A stretch of 64,000 nt of DNA from Latilactobacillus sakei (GTDB lineage: Bacteria; Bacillota; Bacilli; Lactobacillales; Lactobacillaceae): positions 372,001 through 436,000 of the forward strand of contig CP025839.1 of NCBI GenBank assembly GCA_002953655.1. The letters run 5' to 3'. Numbering within the stretch: the stretch's first letter is position 1; every line of letters begins with the position of its first letter. Made by a program: the position numbers and the translations under genes. The notes beneath the pieces were generated by a model. That model was not told the DNA's origin and made no database searches. It saw nothing but the letters and a program-made list of their open reading frames with translations. This document shows positions 8,083 to 16,066 of this stretch, one piece after another.

Positions 8083-9075
8083 ATGGCCACTTTAACAATT
8101 GAACAAATGCAACCCAAGCTTGTCCAGCAGTTTGCCCAGATTGTTGCGCGTGGGCAGTTAGCACATGGCTATTTATTAGCCGGTGCACAAGGTGTGGGTA
8201 AAATGCAATTAGCACAATGGTTGGCACTGCGTCTTTTTTGCCAACAGGTCAATGAAGACAGCCAACCGTGCTATCAATGTCCTGAGTGTCAGCGGATTTT
8301 AACCGGGAATCATCCCGACGTTGTCGAAATAAAACCCGACGGTAAGAGCATTAAAATTGCTGATATTCGTTATTTGAAGCAAGAAGTTGCTAAGAGTGGG
8401 ATGGAATCGAGTCAGCGGCTTTTCATTATTGAAGCGGCAGAGACATTGACGGCTAGCGCGGCCAATAGTTTATTGAAATTTTTGGAAGAACCGGCCCCAA
8501 ACGTCTATGCGATTTTATGTACCAGCAATAAGAATCTGATGTTACCGACGATTTTGTCGCGGCTTCAAGTGATTGATTTAGCTAATCTGCCGAAGGAAAT
8601 GGTCCGGCAACAATTTGAAGCAGCCCAGATTTTACCAGCGCAGGCACAGCTATTGAGTCACTTGACGAGTGATTTAACGCAGGCGCAACAATTATTGGCT
8701 GAAGACTGGCTAATGCAAGTCGTTGCTAAAATTACGAGTTGGGCCCAAAAAGTCGCTCAAAAGGACTTAGAGAGTTTCGTAGCCATTCAAACGCAACTAT
8801 TACCATTATTGGCGGATCGGTCTCAACAAAAGATTGCCTTAAATTTAATCGGTTTGTGGTATCAAGATCTTTTAAACTGCCGGTATGATTTGGCGGGGGA
8901 TCTTTGTTTTAGTGAGTATCGTCCGCAGTTAAATACCATTAGTCAACAAATGACCGCAGCGGAGATTGTGGCGCAAACAGAATTCGTTTTAACGGCCCAA
9001 CGCACGTTTGAACAAAATGTGAGTTGCCAAAACGTCTTAGAGAGTTTAACGTTAAATTTAATCGCAGTAGCATAG
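8083..9075 (+). CDS. holB: DNA polymerase III subunit delta'
   Basis: HolB is the clamp-loader stator subunit. The 330-residue protein resembles DnaX in its first half: a P-loop-like GAQGVGKMQLA near residue 34, a zinc-type CYQCPECQ near residues 61-68, and the SRC-like LSRLQVIDL. The start ATG lies only 3 bp after the darA stop, pointing to translational coupling. Length and context fit the family. Confidence 0.92.
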   Translation: MATLTIEQMQPKLVQQFAQIVARGQLAHGYLLAGAQGVGKMQLAQWLALRLFCQQVNEDSQPCYQCPECQRILTGNHPDVVEIKPDGKSIKIADIRYLKQEVAKSGMESSQRLFIIEAAETLTASAANSLLKFLEEPAPNVYAILCTSNKNLMLPTILSRLQVIDLANLPKEMVRQQFEAAQILPAQAQLLSHLTSDLTQAQQLLAEDWLMQVVAKITSWAQKVAQKDLESFVAIQTQLLPLLADRSQQKIALNLIGLWYQDLLNCRYDLAGDLCFSEYRPQLNTISQQMTAAEIVAQTEFVLTAQRTFEQNVSCQNVLESLTLNLIAVA

Positions 9076-9126
9076 CGGATCATAGTTCAAAAATTAGCTT
9101 AAAAGGCCATCGGGAGGATGTAAACG

Positions 9127-9480
9127 TTGAGTAAAACAGACTTATACGAACAATTATTAACTATTGAGCAGCAGGCCAAGTTAACGTTTGACGGCATCAC
9201 TGAAATGAAGGCAGTTTTATCTAAAGTTCTGGAAGAAAATGCAGAATTAGAGATTGAAAATAAACACCTCAGAGAACACCTTCAGGAATTACAACAAACA
9301 ACTGAGGAAACTGACACCAAAGATTTATCGCAAGGTTTGTCTAAGTCTAAACAAAATTTACAGAATCTGTATGAAGAAGGCTTTCATATCTGTCCTTATT
9401 TCTATGGCTCGCGACGTGAAAACGACGAACCATGCGCCTTTTGTAACGACGTTATTTATGGTGAACGGACAGCTGATTAA
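9127..9480 (+). CDS. yabA: Replication initiation control protein YabA
   Basis: YabA binds DnaA and the sliding clamp DnaN and restrains re-initiation of replication. The 117-residue product has an N-terminal coiled coil (about residues 5-65) and a C-terminal zinc motif, HICPYF near residue 90 and CAFC near residue 106. It starts with TTG at 9127 behind a strong GGGAGGATG. It sits between holB and rsmI as usual in Firmicutes. Confidence 0.9.
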   Translation: MSKTDLYEQLLTIEQQAKLTFDGITEMKAVLSKVLEENAELEIENKHLREHLQELQQTTEETDTKDLSQGLSKSKQNLQNLYEEGFHICPYFYGSRRENDEPCAFCNDVIYGERTAD

Positions 9481-9499
9481 TCATTAAGCAACGCAAACA

Positions 9500-9540
9500 G
9501 GGCGCTGAGGCAAGATTATTTGTCGCGGCGCCCGCTTTTA
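9500..9540 (+). terminator. Possible terminator after yabA
   Basis: GGGCGC and GCGCCC form the outer stem, with imperfect pairing of GGCAA and TTTGTC inside. The T tail is short, so termination may be partial. Confidence 0.4.
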
Positions 9541-9578
9541 TAAGTTCGAGTCATTACGGCGTGAAGGGATAAATAAAC

Positions 9579-10457
9579 ATGCAAACACAATCTAGTTTTA
9601 AAACAACCACTCAAGGGACGCTCTATTTGGTGCCAACGCCAATCGGTAATTTGGGTGATATGACGTATCGCGCAATTGAGACGTTAAAAAACGTTCAGTT
9701 AATTGCGGCTGAAGATACACGCAATACGCAAAAATTATTGAACCACTTTGAAATTGAAACCAAACAAATTAGTTTCCACGAACATAATACGCAACAACGG
9801 ATTGAAACGTTGATTGAAAAATTGGCAGCAGGCGACGATATTGCCCAAGTTAGTGATGCGGGGATGCCATCGATTAGCGATCCGGGTCATGAATTGGTCA
9901 AAGCTTGTATCGAAGCCAATATCGCAGTCGTACCACTACCAGGCGCAAATGCTGGGATTACGGCGTTAATTGCTTCCGGGATTACACCGCAACCCTTTAC
10001 GTTCTTTGGCTTTTTACCACGCAAAGGTAAAGAATTAACGGAAACGGTCGCGCAATTAGCTTTAAAGCCGGAAACAACTATCTTTTACGAAGCGCCTCAT
10101 CGTTTAAAAAAGACGTTACAAGCATTGATTAACGGTTTTGGTGGCGAGCGCCAAGTGACTTTAGGCCGAGAATTGACGAAGAAGTTTGAAGAATTTATTC
10201 GCGGTGATTTACAAGAAGCCTTAACTTGGGCAACTGATAATGACATGCGCGGTGAATTTGTGATTATCGTAGCAGGCAACCCCACGCCTCAAAACCTAAG
10301 TGTGGTGGCAACTGATCCGACTTTATCACTATCAGAACAAGTCGAAGCTCAAATTCAACAAGGGGCTAGTCCCAATGTTGCCATTAAAACGGTCGCTAAG
10401 GCCAATGACTTGAAGAAACAGGTGGTCTACAAGGCGTACCACGATTTAACAGAATAG
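9579..10457 (+). CDS. rsmI: 16S rRNA 2'-O-ribose C1402 methyltransferase RsmI
   Basis: RsmI methylates the ribose of C1402 in the decoding centre. The 292-residue protein carries the tetrapyrrole-methylase-type fold with LYLVPTPIGNLGDMT near residue 14, AAEDTRNT near 44 and DAGMPSISDPG near 92, all signature segments. A GAAGGGA site precedes the ATG. It is followed 10 bp later by the thioesterase gene. Confidence 0.95.
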   Translation: MQTQSSFKTTTQGTLYLVPTPIGNLGDMTYRAIETLKNVQLIAAEDTRNTQKLLNHFEIETKQISFHEHNTQQRIETLIEKLAAGDDIAQVSDAGMPSISDPGHELVKACIEANIAVVPLPGANAGITALIASGITPQPFTFFGFLPRKGKELTETVAQLALKPETTIFYEAPHRLKKTLQALINGFGGERQVTLGRELTKKFEEFIRGDLQEALTWATDNDMRGEFVIIVAGNPTPQNLSVVATDPTLSLSEQVEAQIQQGASPNVAIKTVAKANDLKKQVVYKAYHDLTE

Positions 10458-10467
10458 AGGAAATAAG

Positions 10468-11214
10468 ATGGCAGGCAAGCAGTATACAGAGGAATACCGA
10501 ATTCCGTATTTTGAAACGGATATTAAAGGCGAGTTAACTTTGGCATCTTTAGTCAACGTTTTAATTTTGGCCTCAGAACACCAACTCAATGACCTCAATG
10601 TCGGTGAAGAAACAATGCACAGCTTAAATCTTGGCTGGGTTGTCACACAATATCAAATGACGATTAACCGGATGCCCAAAGTGGATGAAAAGGTCCGAAT
10701 TGTGACCGAAGCAGAGAGTTATAATCGTTATTTCTGTTATCGGAATTTTTGGCTGTATGATGAAGCAGGCCACGAGTGTGTCTTTGTTCAAAGTATTTTC
10801 GTGATGATGTCTTATGAAACGCGTAGTATGGTGCCCGTCGTTCCAGAAATTATGGCACCATTTGAATCAATGGCGATCAAAGGCAGCAAACGATTCCTTC
10901 GGATTAAGAAGCTAGACCCAGAAAAAGCGGCGCAAAAAGAATACCGCGTGCGTTATTTTGATATTGATGGCAATCAACACGTCAACAACGTCCATTATTT
11001 TGAATGGATGTTAGACGCCTTGGATTATGATTTCTTGATGGATCATCGGGTGACAAGTGTTAATATCCGTTACGGCCACGAAATCCAATACGGTCAAATG
11101 ACACAAAGCCAGGTCGAACAAGTGATGGTGGATGATATAATGACGACACGTCATAAAGTCGCTGTAGGTGACTTGAGTGCAGCAGAAGCTGAAATAACAT
11201 GGACTAAAAGATAA
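10468..11214 (+). CDS. Acyl-ACP thioesterase
   Basis: This 248-residue double hot-dog protein belongs to the bacterial FatA/FatB-like acyl-ACP thioesterase family, which releases free fatty acids from acyl carrier protein. The N-terminal hot dog begins at YRIPYFETDIKGELTL, and the second repeats the pattern as YRVRYFDIDGNQHVNNVHYFEW near residue 157, carrying the catalytic-region N-x-H-V-N-N-x-x-Y. AGAGGAA lies before the ATG. It is probably co-transcribed with rsmI. Chain-length preference cannot be read here. Confidence 0.9.
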   Translation: MAGKQYTEEYRIPYFETDIKGELTLASLVNVLILASEHQLNDLNVGEETMHSLNLGWVVTQYQMTINRMPKVDEKVRIVTEAESYNRYFCYRNFWLYDEAGHECVFVQSIFVMMSYETRSMVPVVPEIMAPFESMAIKGSKRFLRIKKLDPEKAAQKEYRVRYFDIDGNQHVNNVHYFEWMLDALDYDFLMDHRVTSVNIRYGHEIQYGQMTQSQVEQVMVDDIMTTRHKVAVGDLSAAEAEITWTKR

Positions 11215-11281
11215 GCGTGTCTTTGTCAGCGATTAACTGCTGGTAAAGGCACAGTTCAATCGCATAAATGGGGAAAGTCAT

Positions 11282-11479
11282 ATGGTTAAAATAATTGAAT
11301 TGTTTGCTAAACAGCATCCATATCTTGCCTATATCGTGTTAATTGTAACGGCGAGTTTGATCGGAATTACCATTGAAGGGCTTATAAATCGGGATTTTGT
11401 TAACAACATATGGGGCGCTTTAATGGTGATTGTAATTGGGATAATTGGCATTTATTATAAGCAAAAAAAGAAATCATAA
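11282..11479 (+). CDS. Small two-helix membrane protein of unknown function
   Basis: I do not recognise this family. The 65-residue product has two hydrophobic segments, about residues 14-32 and 41-58, ending in a basic KQKKKS tail, so both ends probably face the cytoplasm. A GGGGAAAG site seven bases before the ATG supports translation. It is followed by a very strong bidirectional terminator shared with ansA. Confidence 0.6.
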   Translation: MVKIIELFAKQHPYLAYIVLIVTASLIGITIEGLINRDFVNNIWGALMVIVIGIIGIYYKQKKKS

Positions 11480-11517
11480 CAGTAATTGGAAATATGCTGG
11501 ATAGCACGTAATGAACT

Positions 11518-11557
11518 AAAAAAGGCGCGGACATGACCATGTCCGCGCCTTTTTTAG
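11518..11557. terminator. Bidirectional terminator between the 11282 gene and ansA
   Basis: GGCGCGGACATG and CATGTCCGCGCC are perfect complements, flanked by A runs on one side and T runs on the other, so it works for both convergent genes. Confidence 0.9.
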
Positions 11558-11566
11558 CTATTTTTT

Positions 11567-12541
11567 TTATGAAACGGCATTGCTGACGAAGTTCACGAGG
11601 TCTTCGCCTGTTTTACCAGCACTTAAGCCAACTTGAAGTTTCAAGCGCGCTTTGGGGCCGTTTAAGCCTTGGCAGAAAGTAATCCCCATTTTTTTCAATT
11701 TAACGCCACCACCATCGTAGTCGTAGACGTCTTCGGCAATCCCGTTGAAACAACGTGATACGAGCACAACCGGGATGTTGCGGTCTAGTAAGGCTTGGAT
11801 AGCAGGCAGTGTTGCGGGTGGTAAGTTGCCAGCACCAAGGGCCTCGATTACAAGCCCCTTAGTGGTTGGTTGATTGATGGCTTCAAAAAGCGTCCCGTCC
11901 ATGCCGGCATAAGCTTTTAATAAGAAGACCGGTTCAACCAATTCTTGAATATCGCAGATTTCAGAACGAATTAATTCTTGGAAGAAATTTGCATCGTGCT
12001 TGCTGACCAAACCAATTGGGCCAAAAGTTGGTGTTCTAAAAGTAGCGACATTTGTCGTGTGCGTCTTGGTTACATAACGAGCGGTGTGAATTTCATCGTT
12101 CATGACGACTAAAACACCCTTATCGTGGGCATCGTCAGAAGCAGCGGTCCAAACGGCACTGATTAAGTTATGGAGACCGTCTGAGCCGATTTCATTAGAA
12201 GAACGCATCGCACCGGTGATGACAATTGGCACGTTGTTAGGCAAGGTCAGGTCTAAGAAGTAGGCTGTTTCTTCAAGGGTATCGGTCCCGTGAGTGATGA
12301 CGACCCCATCGATACCAGTTGCTTCAGCTGCTTGAATGCGATTTTTGAGCGCTAACATCACGGCTGGTGTAATGTGTGGTGAAGGGAGATTCGTAAATTC
12401 TTCACTGATAATTGTGAGTTGGTTATCGAATAATTTTTCAAAACCGGCCATTGGATTTTGACCAGTTGGTGCGACTGCACCGTCTTGATCAGCGGACATG
12501 GCGATTGTACCGCCAGTGTGCAAGACGAGGATTTTTTTCAT
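11567..12541 (-). CDS. ansA: L-asparaginase, type I-like
   Basis: The enzyme hydrolyses asparagine to aspartate and ammonia. The 324-residue protein has both catalytic threonine motifs, HTGGTIAM at residue 8 and THGTDTLEETA near 84. There is no signal peptide, so it is cytoplasmic. The start is ATG at 12541, with AAGGGA upstream on the minus strand. An extended -10 (TGCTATACT, minus strand, 12581-12589) provides a likely promoter. It stands alone, convergent with the upstream genes. Confidence 0.93.
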   Translation of the reverse strand: MKKILVLHTGGTIAMSADQDGAVAPTGQNPMAGFEKLFDNQLTIISEEFTNLPSPHITPAVMLALKNRIQAAEATGIDGVVITHGTDTLEETAYFLDLTLPNNVPIVITGAMRSSNEIGSDGLHNLISAVWTAASDDAHDKGVLVVMNDEIHTARYVTKTHTTNVATFRTPTFGPIGLVSKHDANFFQELIRSEICDIQELVEPVFLLKAYAGMDGTLFEAINQPTTKGLVIEALGAGNLPPATLPAIQALLDRNIPVVLVSRCFNGIAEDVYDYDGGGVKLKKMGITFCQGLNGPKARLKLQVGLSAGKTGEDLVNFVSNAVS

Positions 12542-12689
12542 AGTTGTCAGTCCCTTTCATAATCAAGCTTAATTAGTTCCAGTATAGCAAATTTTAACCA
12601 CCTTGAGATGATATATTTTGAAGTGGACAAACTGAATAGTTGTATCCTCAGGGAATCGGTGGTACATTTAGTAAGTTCTAAAAAGATTC

Positions 12690-12783
12690 GGAGTAGGGAT
12701 TAAAGCGTTAAGTGCTGGTGGAACGGAATGTGAACACCAGACGAAGAGCAGTAATGCTCGCGGTTTTAGTCCCGCATTCGCCG
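12690..12783 (+). promoter_or_regulatory. Tetrahydrofolate (THF) riboswitch
   Basis: The segment matches the class I THF riboswitch pattern: GGAGTAG, then GGATTAAAGCGTTAAGTG, a GCTGGTG/CACCAG hairpin with the GGAACGGAATG internal region, ACGAAGAGC, a GAGCAGTAATGCTC hairpin, CGCGG, and TTTTAGTCCCGCATTCGCC. The GGATTAAA/TTTTAGTCC helix closes the core. It lies directly before a folate-type ECF S-component gene, the expected target. Edges are approximate. Confidence 0.88.
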
Positions 12784-12797
12784 CAGTGTTATTTGTG

Positions 12798-12825
12798 GCA
12801 ACTCCAAAAGGGAGATGCTTTTTTT
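12798..12825 (+). terminator. Riboswitch expression platform: terminator overlapping the folT ribosome binding site
   Basis: GCAACTCC (12798-12805) pairs with GGAGATGC (12811-12818) with one mismatch, followed by seven T that run straight into the ATG. The 3' arm contains the AGGGAG ribosome binding site. An alternative hairpin, GCCGCA (12780-12785) with TGTGGC (12794-12799), would use the 3' edge of the riboswitch and disrupt this one, so it is a plausible antiterminator. Confidence 0.7.
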
Positions 12826-13362
12826 ATGGTTAATCAAGATCGGTTATTTGGTGTGAAGTTAGATACCAGACGCATTGTATTACTGGCGGTTTTAATCGCT
12901 TTACAATTAGTGATTGCGCGCTTTGCGATTTCACTAACGATTTACAGAATTAGTTTTGGGTTTATCGTCACCGCTTTAATGGGTTGGTGGTTTGGGCCAG
13001 TTTGGGCGGGCTTAGCGGCCGTCCTTGGCGATCTGATCAATAGTTTGATGATTGGTGTCCCGGGTGGTTATTTCCCCGGATTCACGTTATCAGCCTTCTT
13101 AGGGGCTTTCATTTACGGCTGTTTCTTCTACCGACAAAAGATTACGTGGTTACGCGTGATTTTAGCGGTATTAACGGTGGTGGTTGTCGTTAATCTCGGT
13201 CTAAATTCATGGTGGGTCTCGATTTTAAGTCAAACCCCAATCAGTGTCCATTTTGCCACCCGAGCGGTGGGTGAAGCCGCCACAATGGTCATTCATCCGA
13301 TTGTGATTTACCTCGTGATGCATTTTGAACCAATTGTTCGTTTGAAAGACAGAATTCAATAA
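12826..13362 (+). CDS. folT: Folate ECF transporter S component (FolT family)
   Basis: The 178-residue membrane protein has about six hydrophobic segments and the ECF S-component features: an N-terminal LDTRRIVLLAVLIAL segment and a PGGYFPGFTLSAFLGAFIYG loop near residue 85. It would bind folate and work with the shared EcfA-EcfT module, which is not in the window. The frame is open from 12712, but that stretch is the riboswitch. The ATG at 12826 with AGGGAG is the true start. Folate as substrate follows from the upstream THF riboswitch. Confidence 0.88.
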   Translation: MVNQDRLFGVKLDTRRIVLLAVLIALQLVIARFAISLTIYRISFGFIVTALMGWWFGPVWAGLAAVLGDLINSLMIGVPGGYFPGFTLSAFLGAFIYGCFFYRQKITWLRVILAVLTVVVVVNLGLNSWWVSILSQTPISVHFATRAVGEAATMVIHPIVIYLVMHFEPIVRLKDRIQ

Positions 13363-13366
13363 TTTT

Positions 13367-13402
13367 AAAGGCTAAGCAGTCAGTTATTTGCTTAGCCTTT
13401 TT
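13367..13402 (+). terminator. Terminator after folT
   Basis: AAGGCTAAGCA pairs with TGCTTAGCCTT across a short loop, followed by a T run. Confidence 0.85.
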
Positions 13403-13409
13403 GTATAGG

Positions 13410-13469
13410 ATAAAATAAAAAAACTATATCAAAATAAGTCTCTTAATGAGAATTTATTCTGATATAGTT
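13410..13469 (-). terminator. Terminator of the LysM protein gene
   Basis: On the minus strand AACTATATCAGAATAA pairs with TTATTTTGATATAGTT and is followed by a long T-rich run. Confidence 0.8.
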
Positions 13470-13493
13470 ATGAGTAATTTAACAGAAGTTATG

Positions 13494-14777
13494 TTACATG
13501 GCGTTGAACATTAGATATATATTATTGGGCTTATCTTTTTCTAACGTAAGTGGTGTAGCTGGTTGACCTGCATAACCGTATTCTTTTATGTGATAGGCCA
13601 TATATTCCTCTTCGGTTGATATATTGAAATGTGCATTAAGAACCTCAATAAAACCATATCTGGTTGTTCCTGGATATAATTCCTCCATAGAATTTCCGAC
13701 AGTGTATTGATGACGACCATCTTCAGTATAGACATGATCAGTATCTGAATATCCCGAAGTATATTTATCCATATAGCTAACTTTATCGCCAACTTTACCA
13801 GTAAAGGTGCCTACTTTATAGAAGGGACGGTGTTCTTGAGAATAGATTATATATACGTTGTATGAAACCTGGTCTGTTGGTTCGGGTTTGTCAGTATTGT
13901 TATTATCGTGGTTGTTATTAGTATTGCCAGTATTTGAACCATTGTCTTGGTTGTTATTGGTATTACCGGTATTTGAGCCGTTATCTTGGTTATTATTGGT
14001 ATTACCAGCATTTGAACCATTATCGTGGTTGTTATTAGTATTGCCAGTATTTGAACCATTGTCTTGGTTGTTATTGGTATTACCGGTATTTGAGCCGTTA
14101 TCTTGGTTATTATTGGTATTACCAGCATTTGAACCATTATCGTGGTTGTTATTAGTATTGCCAGTATTTGAGCCGTTATCTTGGTTATTATTGGTATTAC
14201 CAGCATTTGAACCATTATTTTGATTGTTATTAGTATTACCAGTATTTGAGCTGTTATCTTGGTTATTATTGTTACTACTATTGTTTGAATTACTATTTAC
14301 ATTAGTACTTGGTGCTGTGGTTGTATCGTTAACATCAGGGCTAACTGGTTTTGTAACGATAACTGAGGCATTGTTCTTAACAGGTTGTGAAGAATCTAGA
14401 TTGTAAGCATTATTATCCCCATTTTTATCCTTAACAATCACAGTGCTATTAACACCGTTCCATTTAAAAAGCAATGTGTTACCAGTTTCAATCAAATCAA
14501 CATTACTAATATGGTTAATTTCAGCAAGACGTTTAATAGAAACATCAACGCCATTTAGTTTAGCAGCTGCACTAATCGTACTTAATGTATCTCCCCATTT
14601 GATTGTATACTTATCAATCCCTGTTGTTTTTAAGTCTTGTCGAATGGCTTGGACACTTCTAGGCGTCCAGTTCGTTGCAGCTTCAACAGAGTGACTTGCA
14701 CCATTAAAAATAGGTGTTACGGTTAGTAAGGTTACTCCAGAAACAAGTAGACTTGTACTAATCTTTGATAATTTCAT
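13494..14777 (-). CDS. Secreted LysM protein with asparagine-rich tandem repeats
   Basis: The 427-residue product starts with a signal peptide (residues 1 to about 34, SHSVEAA cleavage region). A LysM domain follows at about residues 57-106 (YTIKWGDTLSTIS), which binds peptidoglycan. Residues 180-292 are a low-complexity array of eight full 13-residue GNTNNNQDNGSNT-type units plus a partial one. The C-terminal ~125 residues (from SYNVYIIY) form a tyrosine-rich domain I cannot assign. There is no LPxTG motif, so retention would be through LysM. GGAGGG precedes the ATG, and an extended -10 (TGCTAAAAT, minus strand) lies at 14811-14819. Role, perhaps adhesion or a wall spacer, is inference. Confidence 0.85.
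   Translation of the reverse strand: MKLSKISTSLLVSGVTLLTVTPIFNGASHSVEAATNWTPRSVQAIRQDLKTTGIDKYTIKWGDTLSTISAAAKLNGVDVSIKRLAEINHISNVDLIETGNTLLFKWNGVNSTVIVKDKNGDNNAYNLDSSQPVKNNASVIVTKPVSPDVNDTTTAPSTNVNSNSNNSSNNNNQDNSSNTGNTNNNQNNGSNAGNTNNNQDNGSNTGNTNNNHDNGSNAGNTNNNQDNGSNTGNTNNNQDNGSNTGNTNNNHDNGSNAGNTNNNQDNGSNTGNTNNNQDNGSNTGNTNNNHDNNNTDKPEPTDQVSYNVYIIYSQEHRPFYKVGTFTGKVGDKVSYMDKYTSGYSDTDHVYTEDGRHQYTVGNSMEELYPGTTRYGFIEVLNAHFNISTEEEYMAYHIKEYGYAGQPATPLTLEKDKPNNIYLMFNAM
13902..14240 (-). repeat. 39-bp coding tandem repeat with 117-bp higher-order period
   Basis: Units of 39 bp encode 13 residues each. Variants fall in a regular order (Q/T, Q/T, H/A), giving a 117-bp period: the TATCGTGG marker starts at 13904, 14021 and 14138, exactly 117 bp apart. 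The third block lacks one unit, which points to recent duplication of a three-unit block. Confidence 0.9.
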
Positions 14778-14922
14778 AATATTCCCTCCAAGTAATAAGA
14801 TTACGGTATCATTTTAGCATGAAAGAGTAATATATGGAACATTTATATTTAAATAGATATAATAGTCACTTTAATGAGTGGTCTTAGTCTTTTAGTGTTG
14901 AACTAAAAGGAACTATGACATA

Positions 14923-15252
14923 ATGATTAAACAAATAGGCAATTTAATCCGTACTAAACGGTTGGACCAAAAAATGACAATTGAACAACTGGCTGAAAAA
15001 GCAGAATTATCAGCCAGTTTTATCGCTAAGTTTGAACGAAATGATCAGAATAATATTTCGATACAAGCACTTGAAAAAATCGTGAATGCTTTAAACATGA
15101 AGTTGGGTGATTTATTCATGTACGAGGGTATCAGCGACACAACAACTTTAGAATTAATCGGTTATCTCTCTCGCTTAAGCGAAACAGATCAACAAGAATT
15201 AAGTGCGGCAATTCTAAAAATGATAAAAATTAGTCAAAAAAATAGTAAATAG
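14923..15252 (+). CDS. XRE-family transcriptional regulator
   Basis: This 109-residue protein has an N-terminal Cro/C1-type helix-turn-helix (about residues 5-62, MTIEQLAEKAELSASFIAKFER) and a short C-terminal helical tail with no ligand domain visible. The LGDLF ending of the HTH region is typical of XRE repressors. It is divergent from the LysM gene across a 145-bp gap that must hold both promoters, so control of that gene is a reasonable guess but not shown. A TATAAT at 14858-14863 may be its -10. Confidence 0.8.
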   Translation: MIKQIGNLIRTKRLDQKMTIEQLAEKAELSASFIAKFERNDQNNISIQALEKIVNALNMKLGDLFMYEGISDTTTLELIGYLSRLSETDQQELSAAILKMIKISQKNSK

Positions 15253-15296
15253 GAAAAAAGCTTTGAACCGACCTCTGTCGATTTAATCGCTAATTT

Positions 15297-15306
15297 ATGC
15301 TAGAAT
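15297..15306 (+). promoter_or_regulatory. Extended -10 promoter for tsaB-rimI-tsaD
   Basis: ATGCTAGAAT provides a TGn-extended -10 (TAGAAT at 15301-15306) 35 bp before tsaB. The -35 is weak. Confidence 0.5.
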
Positions 15307-15340
15307 AACAAGGATTATAAGCAGAAGAAGGATGACATTA

Positions 15341-16066
15341 ATGAAGCTATTGGCAATGGATACCTCGAATCAAGCGGTGAGTGTGGCGCTACTTGAAGAC
15401 CAACAAATATTAGGCGAAATGACCGTCAATATTCGGCAAACCCACAGTCAAACATTGTTACCAATGATTGATCAACTTTTAAAACAAACTAAGACATCGA
15501 TTGAAGCAATTGACCGGTTTGTAGTCGCACAAGGGCCTGGTTCATATACTGGCTTGCGGATTGCGGTCACAACGGCCAAGTCTTTTGCCTGGACAATGGC
15601 CAAGGAATTAGTCGGGATTTCCAGTTTGGCGCTCTTAGCGGGGAATGTTCAAGAAACAACCGCTTTGATTGTGCCGCTATTTGATGCGCGTCGGGATAAT
15701 GTTTTTGCCGGTGTTTATCAATGGCAAGACCAGCACTTACAAAACGTGGTCGCTGATCAACATTTGGCACTAACTGACTTATTAGCACAAGTGGCATTAT
15801 TAAATGAACCCGTCTATTTTGTTGGCGGTGACGTACAACGGTTTAACGCACAGATTAAAGCCACTTTGGGTAGTCAGGCCCATTTTGTCGATGCTAACCA
15901 TAACTTGCCACACGCAGCTGTTCTAGGCCAATTGGGGGCTAAGGCTGAACCAGTTGCTGACATCCATGGCTTTGGCCCACATTATCTCAGAAAGACAGAA
16001 GCAGAGGTCAATTGGGGTAAGACACATGACGATCAAGGATCGGCAGCTTATGTGGAACAAGTTTAG
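15341..16066 (+). CDS. tsaB: tRNA threonylcarbamoyladenosine biosynthesis protein TsaB
   Basis: TsaB is the pseudo-ATPase partner of TsaD in making t6A37 in ANN-decoding tRNAs. The 241-residue protein shows the ASKHA-type start LLAMDTSNQAVSVALL and the family signature GPGSYTGLRIAVTTAKSFAW near residue 68. An in-frame ATG at 15332 sits directly on the AAGAAGG site. The ATG at 15341 has correct spacing and is preferred. It overlaps the next gene, and tsaB-rimI-tsaD is the standard Firmicute order. Confidence 0.92.
   Translation: MKLLAMDTSNQAVSVALLEDQQILGEMTVNIRQTHSQTLLPMIDQLLKQTKTSIEAIDRFVVAQGPGSYTGLRIAVTTAKSFAWTMAKELVGISSLALLAGNVQETTALIVPLFDARRDNVFAGVYQWQDQHLQNVVADQHLALTDLLAQVALLNEPVYFVGGDVQRFNAQIKATLGSQAHFVDANHNLPHAAVLGQLGAKAEPVADIHGFGPHYLRKTEAEVNWGKTHDDQGSAAYVEQV

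Noticed and set aside
13858-14223. Leucine-rich open frame on the plus strand, and other long frames, over the LysM repeat array
   Set aside because: These are shadows of the 39-bp repeat (13 codons, so every frame stays open). They lack ribosome sites and have monotonous composition.
13902-14240. CRISPR-like array
   Set aside because: The periodic sequence is coding, has no unique spacers between repeats, and changes by codon-level substitutions.
13494-14777. Sortase-anchored surface protein
   Set aside because: There is no LPxTG-like motif, hydrophobic tail or basic end at the C-terminus; the LysM domain explains wall binding instead.
14923-15252. Toxin-antitoxin pair with the XRE gene as antitoxin
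   Set aside because: The neighbour is a large secreted LysM protein transcribed divergently, and no small toxin gene is adjacent.
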